Position numbers and translations under genes: made by a program. From contig MU623453.1 in NCBI GenBank assembly GCA_025201765.1, forward strand, positions 1 to 64,000: a stretch of DNA of 64,000 bases, in the 5' to 3' direction. Of this stretch, positions 1-12,931 are shown in pieces (the stretch's first letter is position 1; each line of letters starts with the position of its first letter). This DNA comes from Daldinia sp. FL1419 (lineage: Eukaryota; Ascomycota; Sordariomycetes; Xylariales; Hypoxylaceae). The notes under the pieces are model-generated. The model was not told where the DNA came from and searched no databases. It saw nothing but the letters and a program-made list of their open reading frames with translations.

Positions 1-99
1 GGGAAAATATATCCGGGTTTTGGTTATTGATCCGCTATTAATAGCCGGTATTGCCCTTTTGGGTGGGTGCATGGTTTTTTTCTCTCCCTCTCTCTTTCC

Positions 100-102
<3 letters not shown>

Positions 103-132
<30 letters not shown>
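103..132. repeat. Poly-T tract, 30 T
   Basis: An uninterrupted run of about 30 T follows a CT-rich stretch. It may be a slippage-prone microsatellite or the A-tail end of an old retroposed copy on the minus strand. Nothing nearby supports the second reading. Confidence 0.8.
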
Positions 133-722
133 CAATATTCAATAATAGGCCATTTATATTCCGCCAGGCTGTACGGACCGATGTCCACCTTGAGAGCTTT
201 TCTCAGCTCTCAACTATGTCCTTTTACCCCGGGTTTCTATATAGACATGCATGCCACATGGACGAGTAGGTCTCGGGAAATTTTCTAACCAATGGGATAG
301 CCACAGGGAGTCTATAATAGGAAGGAGAACGGCGAAGAGATGGGTTGCACGTTATCCAGGGGCATCGATCCGTTGGATATATCTATTTCACCCAACCCAA
401 TGGAAGGTTAATTGGGTGAAAATACCACAGCTGGTTGGTTGGTGCCCTGCAGTAGTCGCCAGCAAACCACACACGAACTGTTCGAAAGCACCAATCGGGG
501 CAACAACACGTACATAGCGTATGCTACTTTTCATGGTAATCACGCAAAACTGCGAAATCGAGTACGCCATATACGCATTTCGATCGAGCTAATCGATCCG
601 TCGAGACTCGAGATGGAGCGAGTTAAAACATATGATTTTGACTAATAGAATTATAGAATTGGCTAAATGCGTATATTATTGACAAAGTTTGGGCTATTCA
701 ATAGAAGAAGAGAGAAAGAAAC

Positions 723-755
723 AAAAAAAAAAAAAGGGGGGGGGGGGTTGGGGGG
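723..755. repeat. A-run joined to G-run
   Basis: Thirteen A are followed directly by twelve G, then TT and six more G. Such G-runs are rare in the rest of the window and are prone to slippage and assembly error. Confidence 0.8.
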
Positions 756-1808
756 CAACGTCGAGTATTTTAGAAGGTAGACGAATAGGTATGTCTCTTT
801 AACACTGTACTTGTCTTGGACTATTTGTCGTAACGTGCCTACCGGGCTGTATTCCAACTTCGTCCCCTTTAGTATTATATGTAAAGATTGATATACAAGT
901 ATACGTGTATGGCCAGGAGTGTAAACAATAAAGCCTTACGAAGTCGTAGTAACAACGACGTAGCATTACCGAGTCACTAAATTACTATTCTATCGAGATT
1001 CGATGGAATTTTATCATGAATACATACCTAAGGCAGCGGTGCAAAAGTAGTTTAGCATTTATACCAGTCAATCAAGTAACGGTCGATATCTGCATGAAAA
1101 TGATTCTTATACCTAGGTAAGTAAGCATATAATCGACATCACATGCTGCAGATATATTAGACGGATAGAATTAAGGTGATACCTCACTTCTGCTTTACGC
1201 TTGAAACTTATTTACTACGGTTAGCTACTGAAAGCACGCATACTGCTTTGGCCGTACAGTACAAGAGGTAACTTTACTGGGGCTGCGGGCGCTACTGTGG
1301 CGTGGCTAGGGCAGAAAATTACACTTTGCAATAAACTCAGTGTTTAAAGAAGCTTCGGACGTCACAGTTGAGCGAAAACTCTCTGCTACCTTATCCGCCC
1401 CTACCCACACCCCACGTAGGTTGGATAGTACCGTAATTTTCAGGCAAGTAGCTTGATATGGTTAATTCTATGATTAAGTCGTCTTCGAGGTATTTATTTT
1501 ACACTGTATGTACGAGAGGGTTTCGGGCTTACCTATTGTACAATACAATTTACGGGTCTGTACCTGAGTATCTGCTGTAAGTCGCTGTTTAGTGTTGTCT
1601 GATAGCAAAGGATTCTTATCAAAATCAAACGCTACTTTATCAATCCAAAAGAAGGCTAGTGAGGGGCAGGTGAACGGCAGAATAATTTTGTACACCGCCT
1701 TAAGCTGATACTTGCTATCAAATTGCGAAACTCGAGGCGCATTGGGTTACGCCGATTCTTTAGCTTTGTCGTCGCATTTACGCAATCAATTCAACGAAAT
1801 CAAATAAG

Positions 1809-2745
1809 ATGGCAAAGAAGAGAGCGAGAGAGGCTGACGGCGCCGCCGAGGCCCCCGATAAGATGGTTGAAGACAGCGACAGCTCCGATGACGACGTGAG
1901 TAGTATACGTCTAGTAATTTATTAGTATAGCTTGTGGTGTTATAGCAATTGACTAACTCGATCTTCAACTTTAGGATTTTGATATGGTAAATGTTGACTT
2001 CGAATGGTTCAACTTCGACCCCGAGATCGACTTTCATGGCACAAAATCCTTGTTGCGACAACTCTTTGACGTAGATGCGACCCTCTTCGACATCTCAGGG
2101 CTTGCTGATCTGATCCTGTCGCAACCGACAATCGGGTCCACAGTCAAGGTCGACGGCAAAGAGACGGACGCATATGCTTTCCTTACTGCTCTCAATCTAC
2201 AGGAACACCGCGAAAAGAAGCAGATCGCCGACCTTACCAAGTATATCTGCGAAAAGGCCAAGACAAACGATGCGCTGGCGGCCCTCCCAGACTTATTATC
2301 ATCCGGAAAGCATGTAGGACTCGTGCTCTCCGAGCGACTGATTAACATGCCTTCCGAGATTGCGCCGCCCATGTACAACATGCTTATTGACGAGATTGAA
2401 GCGGCGGTAGAGGACAAGGAGCCCTACGAGTTCTCGCATTACCTTATTATTTCTAAGACATACAACGAGATCGAGTCGACACTCGACGTCGAGGAGAGGA
2501 AACGCAAGAAAGGCAAGCAAGATGCGACATTGTTCTACTTCCACCCAGAGGACGAAGTATTGCAAAAGCACGCTGTAGCTAGTGGGAGCTACGACTATAC
2601 TAAGATTGACGAGGCCATCGCAGATAGCAAGAGAGCATTCCAGGAGATGGGCGTCATGCCTCGTGGCTTCATGATATTAATCGAAGCTAGCAAATTCGCA
2701 GGTGCCGCAAAGGCCATAAGCGAGTATCTAAGTCCTCCATCTTAA
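1809..2745 (+). CDS. BCP1: BCP1/BCCIP family nuclear export and ribosome chaperone protein
   Basis: Two exons, 1809-1895 and 1975-2745, give 285 residues. The intron starts GTGAGT and ends TTTAG, with a CTAAC branch site. The product begins with a basic MAKKRAR stretch and an acidic serine/aspartate patch, followed by the conserved p21-C-terminal-region-binding (BCCIP) domain from about residue 33 to the end. Yeast Bcp1 is a nuclear protein needed for export of Mss4 and acts as chaperone for ribosomal protein Rpl23; that role is taken from the family. Length is close to the yeast protein (283 residues). The gene runs tail to tail with ARO7, the stops being 83 bp apart. Confidence 0.93.
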
Positions 2746-2828
2746 GAAAAAGGAAAAAAAAAAACCAACGCAATAAAACATAACCCGCGACGTTTTATCT
2801 AGCCCCTTTGTCTAGCTCCGTGATTTGT

Positions 2829-3696
2829 CTAGTCTAGTCGTTGCATTAGATAGTCCACCTCGACCTCCTTTGTTAACGGGATGACAAAATCCCTATACAT
2901 AGATACCACAGCTTCCACATTGATCTTGCGATTGTCCTCCGAACCATTCGTAGAAGGGTCTGTGCCGTAGGTACGCGCTTTCAACCCTAATCGCGCCAGA
3001 ACCTGTTGCTCAACCGCTGCATTCGTGATGGACTCGCCAATTCCGTCGCGATCGCCTGCCTTGATCAATCGGGTGTATTTCTCAGGGTCGGATTGGAATT
3101 TCGACTCCGCCACGAACATTCCGAAGTGAATTCTTCGCGAGAGAGCCTGAAGACAGGCAATATCGCACGTAGCAGAGGAACCGTAATTTTCCTCTGATAC
3201 GCCGCTATCGGGGCGTCCGAAATCCGGGCATACAGCCGGTAGGAAATTCTCAACGTAGAACTGTTTGATCTTCTCGTTGACGTTGACCGTATTCGGGTGT
3301 AGGATCTTGGGGTAGTTGAGCGGTTTCAATATGGGCTCTTGCAGGGCATCGGGGAAGAAAGGATACTCGTCGGGTGCCTCGTAGCGCCGGATTAGGGATT
3401 GAAGTTTCTCCTGCTCCCTCAGGTACCAATCCATGAAACTGAGCTTGTTGTCCTGCCCAATTTCTATCGCGCCGGGGATGTAGATAGACTTGTTTAGCGG
3501 GAACTGGACTCGCTCGATCAAATGGAAAGTGATCGTGTCTTCAAGTCGGCTATTAAGAAACGAAGCTTTTTGTTAGCAATGCACCCGTCAGAACCGGGGC
3601 GAAGGAGGGGTTGCGCGTATTGTACATTAACTGAAAGCGGATGTTGGATAGGTCGAGCGCCTTGGAAGCATCCTTGAGATCAATGATCGTATCCAT
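2829..3696 (-). CDS. ARO7: Chorismate mutase (AroQ class)
   Basis: Exons on the minus strand are 3632-3696 and 2829-3549, for 261 residues. The intron runs from GTTAAT to TTAATAG with a TGCTAAC branch site, and the frame closes across it (NIRF|HRLEDTITF). The enzyme converts chorismate to prephenate, the first step towards phenylalanine and tyrosine. The sequence matches fungal allosteric chorismate mutases from end to end: the N-terminal helix with LEDTITFHLIER, the SFMDWYLREQEKL segment, and a C-terminal helix rich in charged residues ending LMQRLD. Yeast Aro7 has 256 residues. In the family tyrosine inhibits and tryptophan activates through sites at the dimer interface. Confidence 0.95.
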
Positions 3697-4901
3697 GATC
3701 GCAACCCTAATTCCGATTCAACGAGCAACGTTGACTTAGGTATATAAGAGTCGAGAAGAAGATGGAGAAACGGTAGGTGACTCGAGCAATGTGGCCAAGG
3801 GTAGAGTTTTTATGTCTGGTATTGGAGCACAAAGACCCTCCTCGCTTTGGAGGCTTTGGGGGCTTTGGAGCGGGGTGAAGCGCAAAGGGGCGGGCAGCGT
3901 TGCACAACCACCAGTCAATTTCAAATGTAAGGAGTAGGCGATCTTCAATTTACGAAGCCGTAGTTTCTTTCATTCAAGGGTTCCTCTTTGCAATACTACA
4001 CTAGGTACCTGGGTACGCTACACAGATACGACCGATAGTCGGCCAGTAATCTATCAAATCGGTACCTTTTTTGTGAGCTCTAAAATGTAACCTTGGAAGG
4101 CAGAGTCAGCTTGCTTACCAGTATGAGGTAGTTAGGTAAGGTACCTTACTGTCCTATAATTTACAGGGTAGCAGTGTCACGCCCGACATTAATAAGAGCT
4201 GGAAACATTTCTAGAATGATGGTTGCGGTGCGCAAGCCTTATTCCTTCCTATGTAGTGTAACCCCTGCCACCCCCTCTGCCCCTCTGCCTATCTGCCCTT
4301 GTACGGATTAACCCGGTACGGCGCGGGTTGTGATAACGCTAAAGCTTTTAAGACGCTGCAGCAGGTAGGTACCTATGTACCTACCTTGTACGTAAGCTGG
4401 TTCAGGTCTGTCAAGCAGGTGAACTGCAGGTGAGTTGCAGGTGAAAGGCGCCTGCTCCATCCGTAGATGCCCGCGCGGGCGTTGGAACCACGTACTTCCA
4501 AAGTTCCACTAAGTACCTCCCGACCTCTTAAAGATGCGGCGTTTGTAACAAGTCTTATCCGGCGATGTGGGTCGCGCAAGTACAGCTCAAGCCGAGGGCC
4601 GGCCAAGCTAAAAATTTTTAGAACATCTACTGGGGAAAAGGTACATTCGTCCGTCTTCGTTAGCCTTGTCAAATGCCTTGCTTTTAATTTGGGCCATCAA
4701 ATATTTTCCGTATTTTTTTTTTTTAACTACCCAAAGCTGCCCTACTCCTCATGTCGGACTAAGTAGCTTCGTGAAAGATCCATTTTAGTTACCCGTCGGG
4801 AAAAAAAGCCCTCCTGTATGCTACCTTAAATGTGTGGCATTTGCACCGTGCGACCGCACACGACTTCTCCGGCTTCAGTACAAATTCCATAGACACCGCG
4901 C
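3697..4901. other. Intergenic region with GGTA/CCTA motifs
   Basis: About 1.2 kb between the divergent ARO7 and MDV1 genes. It must hold both promoters. No gene is recognised. Several GGTACCTA/CCTACCT motifs lie at about 4004-4013, 4126-4147 and 4364-4385. A C-rich block sits at 4260-4300. Confidence 0.6.
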
Positions 4902-7049
4902 ATGGCCGATTCAGACCTGAACAATGCCATTCGTGATGACGCCCCGCCGGGTGAAGATTCGATACTCTCGGTACACTACTGACCGCTCATCTTTGTCATG
5001 CGCACGTGAGAACTAACTTCGCACATAGTCGCGAGGACTCGAGGCCTTCACAAGAAAGGTGACAACAACGGCGAGCCATTTAGTAGGTCCCGGCTCCGAT
5101 CAGGCTGGGAATCACTATCACAACGCCATGGCTCAGGTTCATAAGCAACTAAGGAAGCCCGGTATTCAACGAGGCATGTTCACCATGGCTCGCACGACAC
5201 CGACCGACTTGGTTCGCTCCAAGTTTTCTACCGCCGAAATACAATCCCGCGCCCTGGCGTACCTACCCGACGACATGCTTAAAAATTTACCCGAAAATGA
5301 AAATGCCTATTCTTTATTCCAAGGTTTTCAAGCGAGTTTTCCTGAGTTGACGCAAGATGGCAAAAAACACAGAAGAAAAGTCTCGAGAGGGAGAAAAATG
5401 CTCGAAGAGAGCCCAACAACCCCAGATAACCCAAACCACTTACACAAGTTAAAGAAAGAAAGATCCTCGCTTATGCATGAGCTTGAGATGCTTAGCATTC
5501 GTAAGAACATGGCAAGTTGCGAGATCCGTGAGATTGATAACAAGATTGCCAATCTAGCTGGAATGAGGCGCATCATTCTTGAGAGGTTGGCAGGTTTAGA
5601 ACAAGAAGAAGCGCTTTTGGAACATGATAGTAGGCCACCCCCACCAAGGTGCCTCGGAGCCCGTGCTGACGCAGAACATAGTTGTGGATATGGAGGGTCG
5701 GATAGAAGACGCTCAGACCCTCTTTGATGAAGCCGAGTCGATAGCTGCCGCTGTTGACACACCAAACAAATCTGACGATGATGACTTAGTAACGGATCAA
5801 GATACAGATGAATTTATGTCAAAATCTATATACGAGAAGCTACCTTCTACGTCAAGTACCCCATCCAAAAAGAAGCACAAGACTATGAAGCGAAAATCAA
5901 TGCCTATACTGCACGAACACTTCGAACCGGGTTTTATGATACGGGAAATCAAGGCTCACGCTGATAACATCACTGCGTTGGACTTCGATGTACCTTTTGG
6001 CACCTTGGTCACATCTTCTATGGATGATTCAGTCAGAGTATGGGATTTAAATGCTGGACGTTGTATGGGATTACTCGAGGGCCACACCGCGTCGGTGCGG
6101 GCACTACAGGTAGAAGACAACATCCTTGCTACTGGTTCTATGGATGCTACTATTCGATTGTGGGACTTGAGCAAGGCGCATTACGATCCTCAAGGCAGTC
6201 AATTTGGCAGAGACGACGAAGACGATGACGGTATGGCTTTTGAAAATCCTGACGATCAACCAGTAGACCCTCCAGAGGGCAGTATGGCAGATTGCCCGCT
6301 CTTTACTCTAGAATCCCATATGGATGAGATTACTACTCTTCACTTCCGGGGCAATACTCTTGTCTCTGGTTCAGCAGATAAGACGCTCCGCCAATGGGAT
6401 TTAGTAAAAGGACGATGCGTGCAAACCCTTGATGTGATGTGGGCAGCCGCACAGGCTTCTGTTTCTATCGGCACGGGTGAGGGAACCTGGAGACAAACCG
6501 GTCGGCCGCCTACGGCGTCAGCTGATTTCGTGGGCGCGTTACAAGTCTTCGAATCCGCCTTGGCCTGTGGTACCGCTGATGGGATGGTTAGACTATGGGA
6601 TTTGAGAAGTGGACAGGTTCACCGCAGCCTCGTTGGACACACCGGACCGGTAACATGCCTACAGTTCGATGATGTACATCTTGTGACGGGTAGTCTGGAC
6701 CGAAGCATACGGGTAAGTCTTTATTCATCAAATAAATCGTATCTTACCTGTATCACGCTAACATGCCGCTTTATAGATTTGGGATCTACGTACAGGTTCT
6801 ATTTTCGATGCTTACGCCTACGATAACCCAATCACAAGTATGATGTTCGACAGCCGACGCATCGTAAGTGCGGCGGGAGAGGACGTAGTCAAGGTCTACG
6901 ACAAGATGGAGTCGCGGCAGTGGGACTGCGGCGCGGGCATCACGGAATCAGACGGAAGAGCACCAGCTATTGTGGAGCACGTTCGTATCAAGGATGGCTA
7001 TCTAGTTGAGGGCCGCCGCGACGGACACGTGGGCGCTTGGGCGTGCTAG
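4902..7049 (+). CDS. MDV1: Mitochondrial division WD40 protein Mdv1
   Basis: Four exons (4902-4970, 5029-5629, 5682-6712, 6777-7049) give 657 residues. Mdv1 is the cytosolic adaptor that links Fis1 on the mitochondrial outer membrane to the dynamin Dnm1 during fission. The N-terminal third carries the Fis1-binding part and a coiled coil (roughly residues 135-205, rich in leucine, lysine and glutamate). The C-terminal part holds WD40 repeats with repeated VWDL, LWDL and QWDL endings. The apparent frame break near 5.63 kb is removed by a 52-nt intron (GTAGGC to CATAG), which joins LLEHD to IVDMEGR in frame. Length fits the filamentous fungal orthologues. An acidic loop separates two WD repeats, as is common in this family. 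Confidence 0.92.
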
Positions 7050-8494
7050 TCTATTGCACTAAGTATACTTGCTTCATGCATATATGTACATATGTCGGAT
7101 TTTTTGCGAATAGCCAAAGTTACTACGCAAATTCCCTAGTAGATAAACTGGATTACGTGCACGTCTAAGATCTTGTGCCCACTTTTGTAGTTGAATATGG
7201 AATACCTGAGCTGTTACCAAGTCTAAAATATATGCGTGATATTTAGATGAGCTATAAGTAACCTAATATATAGAGCACCCGCTAGGCTCCAACGGGTGTA
7301 AGTAGTCAGGTTGTACGATTGTGTATCTTCGGTATGCATGTTGGCCAGATCATCTCACTAATATGGGAGATCTGCGAGGCTTGAGCCTCTTAGAGTAAGC
7401 ACGGTAATCGAATATAGAATTCATAGGACTTGCAGCCGTGTGCTTGGGTCTTATCATATTCAGGCAGACAGGCGAACGCAACGATGTTTCAACCACAGTA
7501 GAATATACAATCCTACTTATACGCTAGGTTACCACGAATTTACGTCGACTTCGGTGTCCGCGAGAAGCCCGTTTGACTCCTCGCCGGTATGTAGGGTATG
7601 TAGGAGGACTCCACTAGCAGGATTGCATGAGATAGGTCTAGTATTCGTTTTTACGTTCGTAACTAGAAGTCTACCTGGTTCGTTGGCGCTCTCGACGACA
7701 TCTAGACCTCATATAAGTTGACCATTGCCTTAATAGGACATTGCAAGTCTTGGCACGCTAAAGTCGGGAACTAAAATCAACCAATAGTGATGCACGATGT
7801 ATACCGGACCTGGAAACCACCTCCTTTAAAACATATTCTCATGCATAGATGTCGGACGTTGTGGATATACCAAGTATCAGTATTTAGCTATGAATATGTA
7901 CCTTACTTGTCGTAAGTATATCAACTTAACGCTTATATTTGCTTCATATTCGTATGATAAAAGTGCGTTGAAGTGCTTATAAACAGAGAATTCATGCGGG
8001 GATAAAAAGGGGCTATGGATGAGAATACCTTGGTAATCGACGATCGCATAGACATGTTGAGTAATAGGCTTGGATAGCTTCTAAAATGCCCTCGCTATAA
8101 AATGTATTAGGAAGACGGTGTAAAGTACAGGTACATATGCACTCAACATGCAGGACTTGCCAATTATATGGAACCCTAAGTGCAACAACGAAGGTGGTAA
8201 ACACTTACCTCATGTTGAATGACATACCCTCTTATAGGTACCTATGTATCCTTTCTTATAAAAGGGCAGTCGAGTTCCTGCTCTTTTTACATTTGGCAGC
8301 ATGCGGTTTCATAAGACATCATCTGGTTACTTCGATCCTAAGCAGGTGCAACTCATATATTACTTCACTTATCCGGTCAGGTGCCTCCATCTTAGAGTTT
8401 ATCTTCATTTTATAGTTAGGAAGCTATCACCGTTCTAGTTCCCATCTCTATAACCATTTTCCATATATCATTTTATACAAAAATATATATCAGA
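7050..8494. other. Intergenic region, no gene recognised
   Basis: About 1.4 kb between MDV1 and the aldo/keto reductase. Small frames occur on both strands but lack recognisable domains. A GGTACCTA motif lies near 8236. Confidence 0.55.
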
Positions 8495-9776
8495 ATGTCG
8501 GCAATGGTGATGGCGCCGCCCCCTAAAAGCCCTCTAGCTCGTTACCGCATCCTATCCCCAACGGCCAATGTCCGAGTTAGCCCCTTATGTCTAGGGGCTA
8601 TGAACTTCGGCGTGGCTTGGGCTGATCAGATGGGTGCTTGCGACCAAAAGACAACTGAGGAGATTCTCGACTTCTTTTATGATCAGGGCGGCAATTTCAT
8701 AGATACCGCCAATAACTACCAGGCCGAACAGTCTGAAAAATGGATCGGCGAGTGGATGAAGAAGCGCGGTGTCCGCGACCAGATGGGTATGTTCATCGCT
8801 TAATCGGGATCATACTTGATCTGAGTATATAGGAATCTTCAAAGGATAAGAGCTGATATAGTACCGATCATAGTCATTGCTACCAAGTATAGCACCAACT
8901 ATAAGACCGACTACGGAGAGATCATAATTAATAGCCAAGGTAATGGGACGAAGAACTTACACGTGTCTGTCAATGAGAGCCTGAAGAAACTACAGACAGA
9001 CTATATCGACCTGGTATTAACTATTCATTTACAAGCATTAATATTGTTCTAGGTCTGCTAACACCGACTTGTAGCTTTACGTTCACTGGTGGGATGGCAG
9101 CACATCAATCCCAGAGCTTATGCAGTCGCTTAACCGTCTTGTTCTGGTGGGAAAGGTCCTATATCTTGGAATTAGTGACACGCCGGCCTGGGTTGTAAGC
9201 AAGGCCAATGAGTATGCCCGCAATCATGGGCTACGGCAGTTTAGTGTTTACCAAGGTCGATGGTCAGCTGCCTCGCGTGACTTCGAGCGGGAGATCATTG
9301 CCATGACCAAGGCTGAGGGTATGAGTCTTGCTCCATGGGGTGCACTTGGCGGAGGCAAGTTCAAAACGGAGGAGCAGCGCCGGAGGAAGACCATTGGACG
9401 TGCCGGGGAGGCTACCGAGGCAGAAATCCAGGTTAGCAGGGCACTTGAATCGGTAGCTATACGCAGGAACACCATCATTACTAGTGTGGCCCAAGCGTAC
9501 GTTATGCACAAAGCACCATACGTCTTTCCGATTATCGGTACAAGGACCAAGGAGCACCTTAAAGCCAACATCGAGGCTCTTACGCTGTCGCTTGATGATG
9601 AAGACATCAGGGAGATTGAGAATGCTGTCCCCTTTGAACTCGGCTTCCCTAGTTCGTTCTTGTATGGCCCCCAGCTACCCGACCATCCAGGCAAGGTGTG
9701 GGTATTAAACATGGGAGGCACAACTGACTACGTCAACGAGCCAAAACCTATCATGCCAAAGAAAGCAGGAGAATAG
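8495..9776 (+). CDS. Aldo/keto reductase (aryl-alcohol dehydrogenase / NorB-like)
   Basis: Three exons (8495-8786, 8874-9013, 9075-9776) give 377 residues. The protein is an NADPH-dependent aldo/keto reductase with a TIM barrel. The catalytic tetrad is visible: Asp70 and Tyr75 in FIDTANNY, Lys102 in ATKYS, and His148 in LYVHWWD. The C-terminal part has the cofactor region IIGTRTKEHLKANIEAL. The closest fungal group is the aryl-alcohol dehydrogenase and norsolorinic acid reductase (NorB/StcV) clade, which includes both general aldehyde reductases and secondary-metabolite enzymes. No polyketide synthase or other pathway gene lies nearby, so a role in a biosynthetic cluster is not supported. The substrate is unknown. 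Confidence 0.9.
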
Positions 9777-10970
9777 AGTACTCGTGCGTTCTCAGATGTG
9801 TGGAGATGGCTTACCTATAAGTATTATTGAGTCATGGGTACTGGACTTGCGATGCTGGGGCAAATTGATCTTTTAGTTCAAAGCTTATGTTCATATTAGC
9901 TAGTGGCCTTGAGTGGCTTTGATGCTTTACTCTGAGGAGCTATTGGGATGTGGATAGTATTTTTCTCTTTTAGAGAGAAAAATACCTAAAGTGTCAATTT
10001 GGCAACATTTTATATGGATAGTTCAAGGTGCTCGATATTCAAGAAATGTGAAGAAATATATGCCTAGGTGTGCGGCGATCCTTTACGTAGGGGATAAATG
10101 TGTAAGCTCAAGTTGTTCTATATAGGAACCATGGGCGAGATTTTGTGCTTATTACATGTAGTTTCCATGAAATAAATTTGAATATACACTTAGAAAACGT
10201 TGTATGTCGTCTAAAATTAAGTGGGCAATGTTCCTATGGTTGAGAGCACATTGAGTGAGTAAAGCTATCTAGACTAAGGCACGTCCTGGTGAACCTACAA
10301 ACCTCGCCTTCACTTTGTACTCTCTTGACAAGGATGCATAACTCACCGGTTATTTGATTTTCACCATACTATATGTTTTCCTAGGGTCTAGGAATGAAAA
10401 TGTGATCATAATAGCTTGCTTTTACGTTGCCAAGTCTCGATACTCAGTTACCCTGTGTCTACCCCTTTTCCAACCCCTTTTTTCCTCCGCTTGTTTTATG
10501 ACTATAAGGCGGGTTCCCCTTAAAAGCATTTCTACCCAACCTGCAGATGTAGTATGTCAAACCGCACTAATAAGAAGGAGCTTTCCAGACATACGTAAAC
10601 TACTTGCCTATATTACCTAATATACATATGATGGATATAAGAAGTTGCACTAAATGTAGGTACATACCTACCTAATGAGGTTGACATAACTTTGGCATTT
10701 CCGAGGGAAGTGGAACCAATAAGTACGTATGTCGCCCTTGCCTTCGTGAGTTGGAGTTTGTAGGTACGATGTCCTTCTTTCCAAGGAAACGCCGCCCACA
10801 AAACACAAGCGCAAAATAATCCCGAAGTGTAAATACAATGCCAACTATCAACTTAGCCATAAGAACTCCGCCACCCTAATTTTACTTCGGAGAATCATAC
10901 TATAGGACTAATACATCCTTATAAGGCTTCAGGAAGTTCATGCAATCTAAATAAACTTGTTATTAGTATC
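9777..10970. other. Intergenic region, no gene recognised
   Basis: About 1.2 kb with no supported gene. A short inverted repeat (ATTTTTCTCTTT facing AGAGAGAAAAAT) at about 9959-9986 could form a hairpin downstream of the reductase gene. Confidence 0.5.
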
Positions 10971-12519
10971 ATGTCTTTAGAGCAAGAGGCCGTACGGCTT
11001 GATGAGTTACCTACGATTCCGTCGTCTATGGATCCTATATTAACCAACCCGACGGCCTCCCAACCTCTGACTAGCGCTAGAGTGGCTGCCGTCCTCCCAG
11101 ATCGTGCTCGATCTCTAACTACGGAAGAATATCGTCCTCCTAGATTAGACGAAGCTCCAGACTTAGACAACTACACGGTACATGTTATACCGGTATCTCC
11201 AACCCGTGCAAATGTGAAGCGGAGAAGATCGGTTGCTTCTGCCCCTGGAGACATCTTGGGACGTCGTTTATCAAGGTACACTGCTAAATTTTTAGTCATT
11301 CTGTTCAAATACCTAAGCCTTTCAGATCACAATACTCAGAATAGTATCGTCGACGATGACCTAACTTCTATGTAATAGGAGGAACTCGACCACACTAAGT
11401 GATAGAGATAATTTCTATCGTCCACCTAACGATGAAGCATTAATAGCACGTCACGGGAGATCGCGGAGTTCGGAGCAGACGAGCACTTTACGTCGTCAGG
11501 ATAAAAATCGAGAAATGCTTGGTCCCATTGAAAACGAGGCGCAAAAGAGGCGGAAGGTAGAGGATGAGGACACGTCATCCTCCAAGCCGGCTATCAAAAT
11601 GGCCAGTAACACTAAGAAGCCACGGGGACCGCCCATGCCACAGCTGCCGTTATTTAGACAAGAAGAATATAATAACAATAAGCAGGTGAAATATGAGCGA
11701 AAGGGGGCATTTTGGCTGAGGAAGGATAGAGAAGAGGATGAATTCCGCGTCCTCAAGCCTCGTGGCCAACCAGAATCACGTTGGCGGGCAGGAGATGGAT
11801 TTTCAGAGGACGAAGTTAGACCGAATTTCTCACCCTTTACAAGTATACACAATCAAAGGAGACCCGAGCTGCTTCTGGGCATGGGGACACTCCAACTAGA
11901 AAGCGGTACTGCAAGCCAAGACGATGTGTGTGGGCCAAGGGCTAGTACTTCGAAGACTCAACTTTCGCAACATGGGATGAGAACTCAACGTAGCACGGAA
12001 AATGAAGTCTGGCCTACTAAAGACAACTTCACAGAGAAATTGGGACCACGACGCCATGGATCTGAGGTTCCGGAAAACGGAGAGACCATCTCATCTAGTA
12101 TGCTAGCCCAGCCGGATTTAACCCCCCAAAACAAGGACCCGTTCTTTTTATATAAACTTCCCACGTCACGAAAGAGAAAGCACTCAGATTTCGAGAATTT
12201 TGGGCGACACTTAATAGAAAGTAGTAATTTGCAGTCTATTGACAACATGGAGCACCGAGGTCTCCATACTGATTATATCCAACAGTCAGAAATGATGGAC
12301 GAAATGTATGAATTTGAGGAAGCATATGAAACGGATCAAGAAGATATTCTTGTACCTTCAACACCCAACGACAATGATTTTGACGAAGACGAAGAGTTTG
12401 AAACTGGCCATGAAGATGACTCCGAGGCTATTAGAAGCCGAGAATCTAGTGCTAGAGATTCAGCTATCTTTGTTGATGATGCGGAGGATGGACAGCGAAA
12501 AGTCCGGTGTATCGGTTGA
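10971..12519 (+). CDS. Hypothetical disordered protein
   Basis: Two exons (10971-11275 and 11379-12519) give 481 residues. The intron (GTACAC to AATAG) closes the frame as SRRNSTTLSDRDN. I do not recognise a domain. The protein is rich in Ser, Arg, Glu and Asp. It has basic KRRR and KRRK clusters that could serve as nuclear localisation signals, at about residues 84-87 and 153-156. There is also a proline patch (GPPMPQLP), and the last 90 residues are strongly acidic. Charge segregation and low hydrophobicity suggest an intrinsically disordered, possibly nuclear protein. The first exon alone ends in a stop soon after the donor, so the intron is required. Confidence 0.7.
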
Positions 12520-12931
12520 ATGATTGGGCGTCTATATTAAAACACCGTGCTTGACACACATTTATATTTAGCTGTCTGAAAAGAAACAGATATTGAAACA
12601 AATTGCTACATTTACGGGAATTATGATGGGCCTTGACACACTGAAGCGTATTTTTACGAACGTCGTTTGTACGATGACACGGTGAGGCATTGTAGGTAGC
12701 ATACCAATACTATTTTTAAAGCGCACGATAACTCATACCATACGATATTCGTGATTCGGCAGCTTGTACGATTTTGCAGGCATGGAAAATACATTTTATA
12801 GGATTCCGGGTTCCTTTCCACTCTTAACGCCGACCAGCTCCAGGCTCATAGAAAGTTCTCGGCAGATAGGTGATACAACTACACGTCGTTGCAACTCTTT
12901 TCATATTCCCAATTAGACTGTTATTTCTCGT
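12520..12931. other. Convergent intergenic gap
   Basis: A 412-bp gap between two genes that end towards each other. It holds their 3' untranslated regions and nothing else that I can identify. Confidence 0.5.

Larger units (their letters stand above)
1..1808. other. Intergenic region, no gene recognised
   Basis: No open frame here resembles a known protein and none has convincing splice signals. Two homopolymer tracts stand out and have their own entries. The last 300 bases lead into the BCP1 gene and probably hold its promoter, but I see no clear TATA box. Confidence 0.6.

Noticed and set aside
5600..5730. Apparent frameshift between two long frames in MDV1
   Set aside because: A 52-nt GT-AG intron explains it and restores a sensible protein sequence.
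8495..12519. Secondary metabolite cluster around the aldo/keto reductase
   Set aside because: No synthase, P450, transporter or regulator gene lies next to it.
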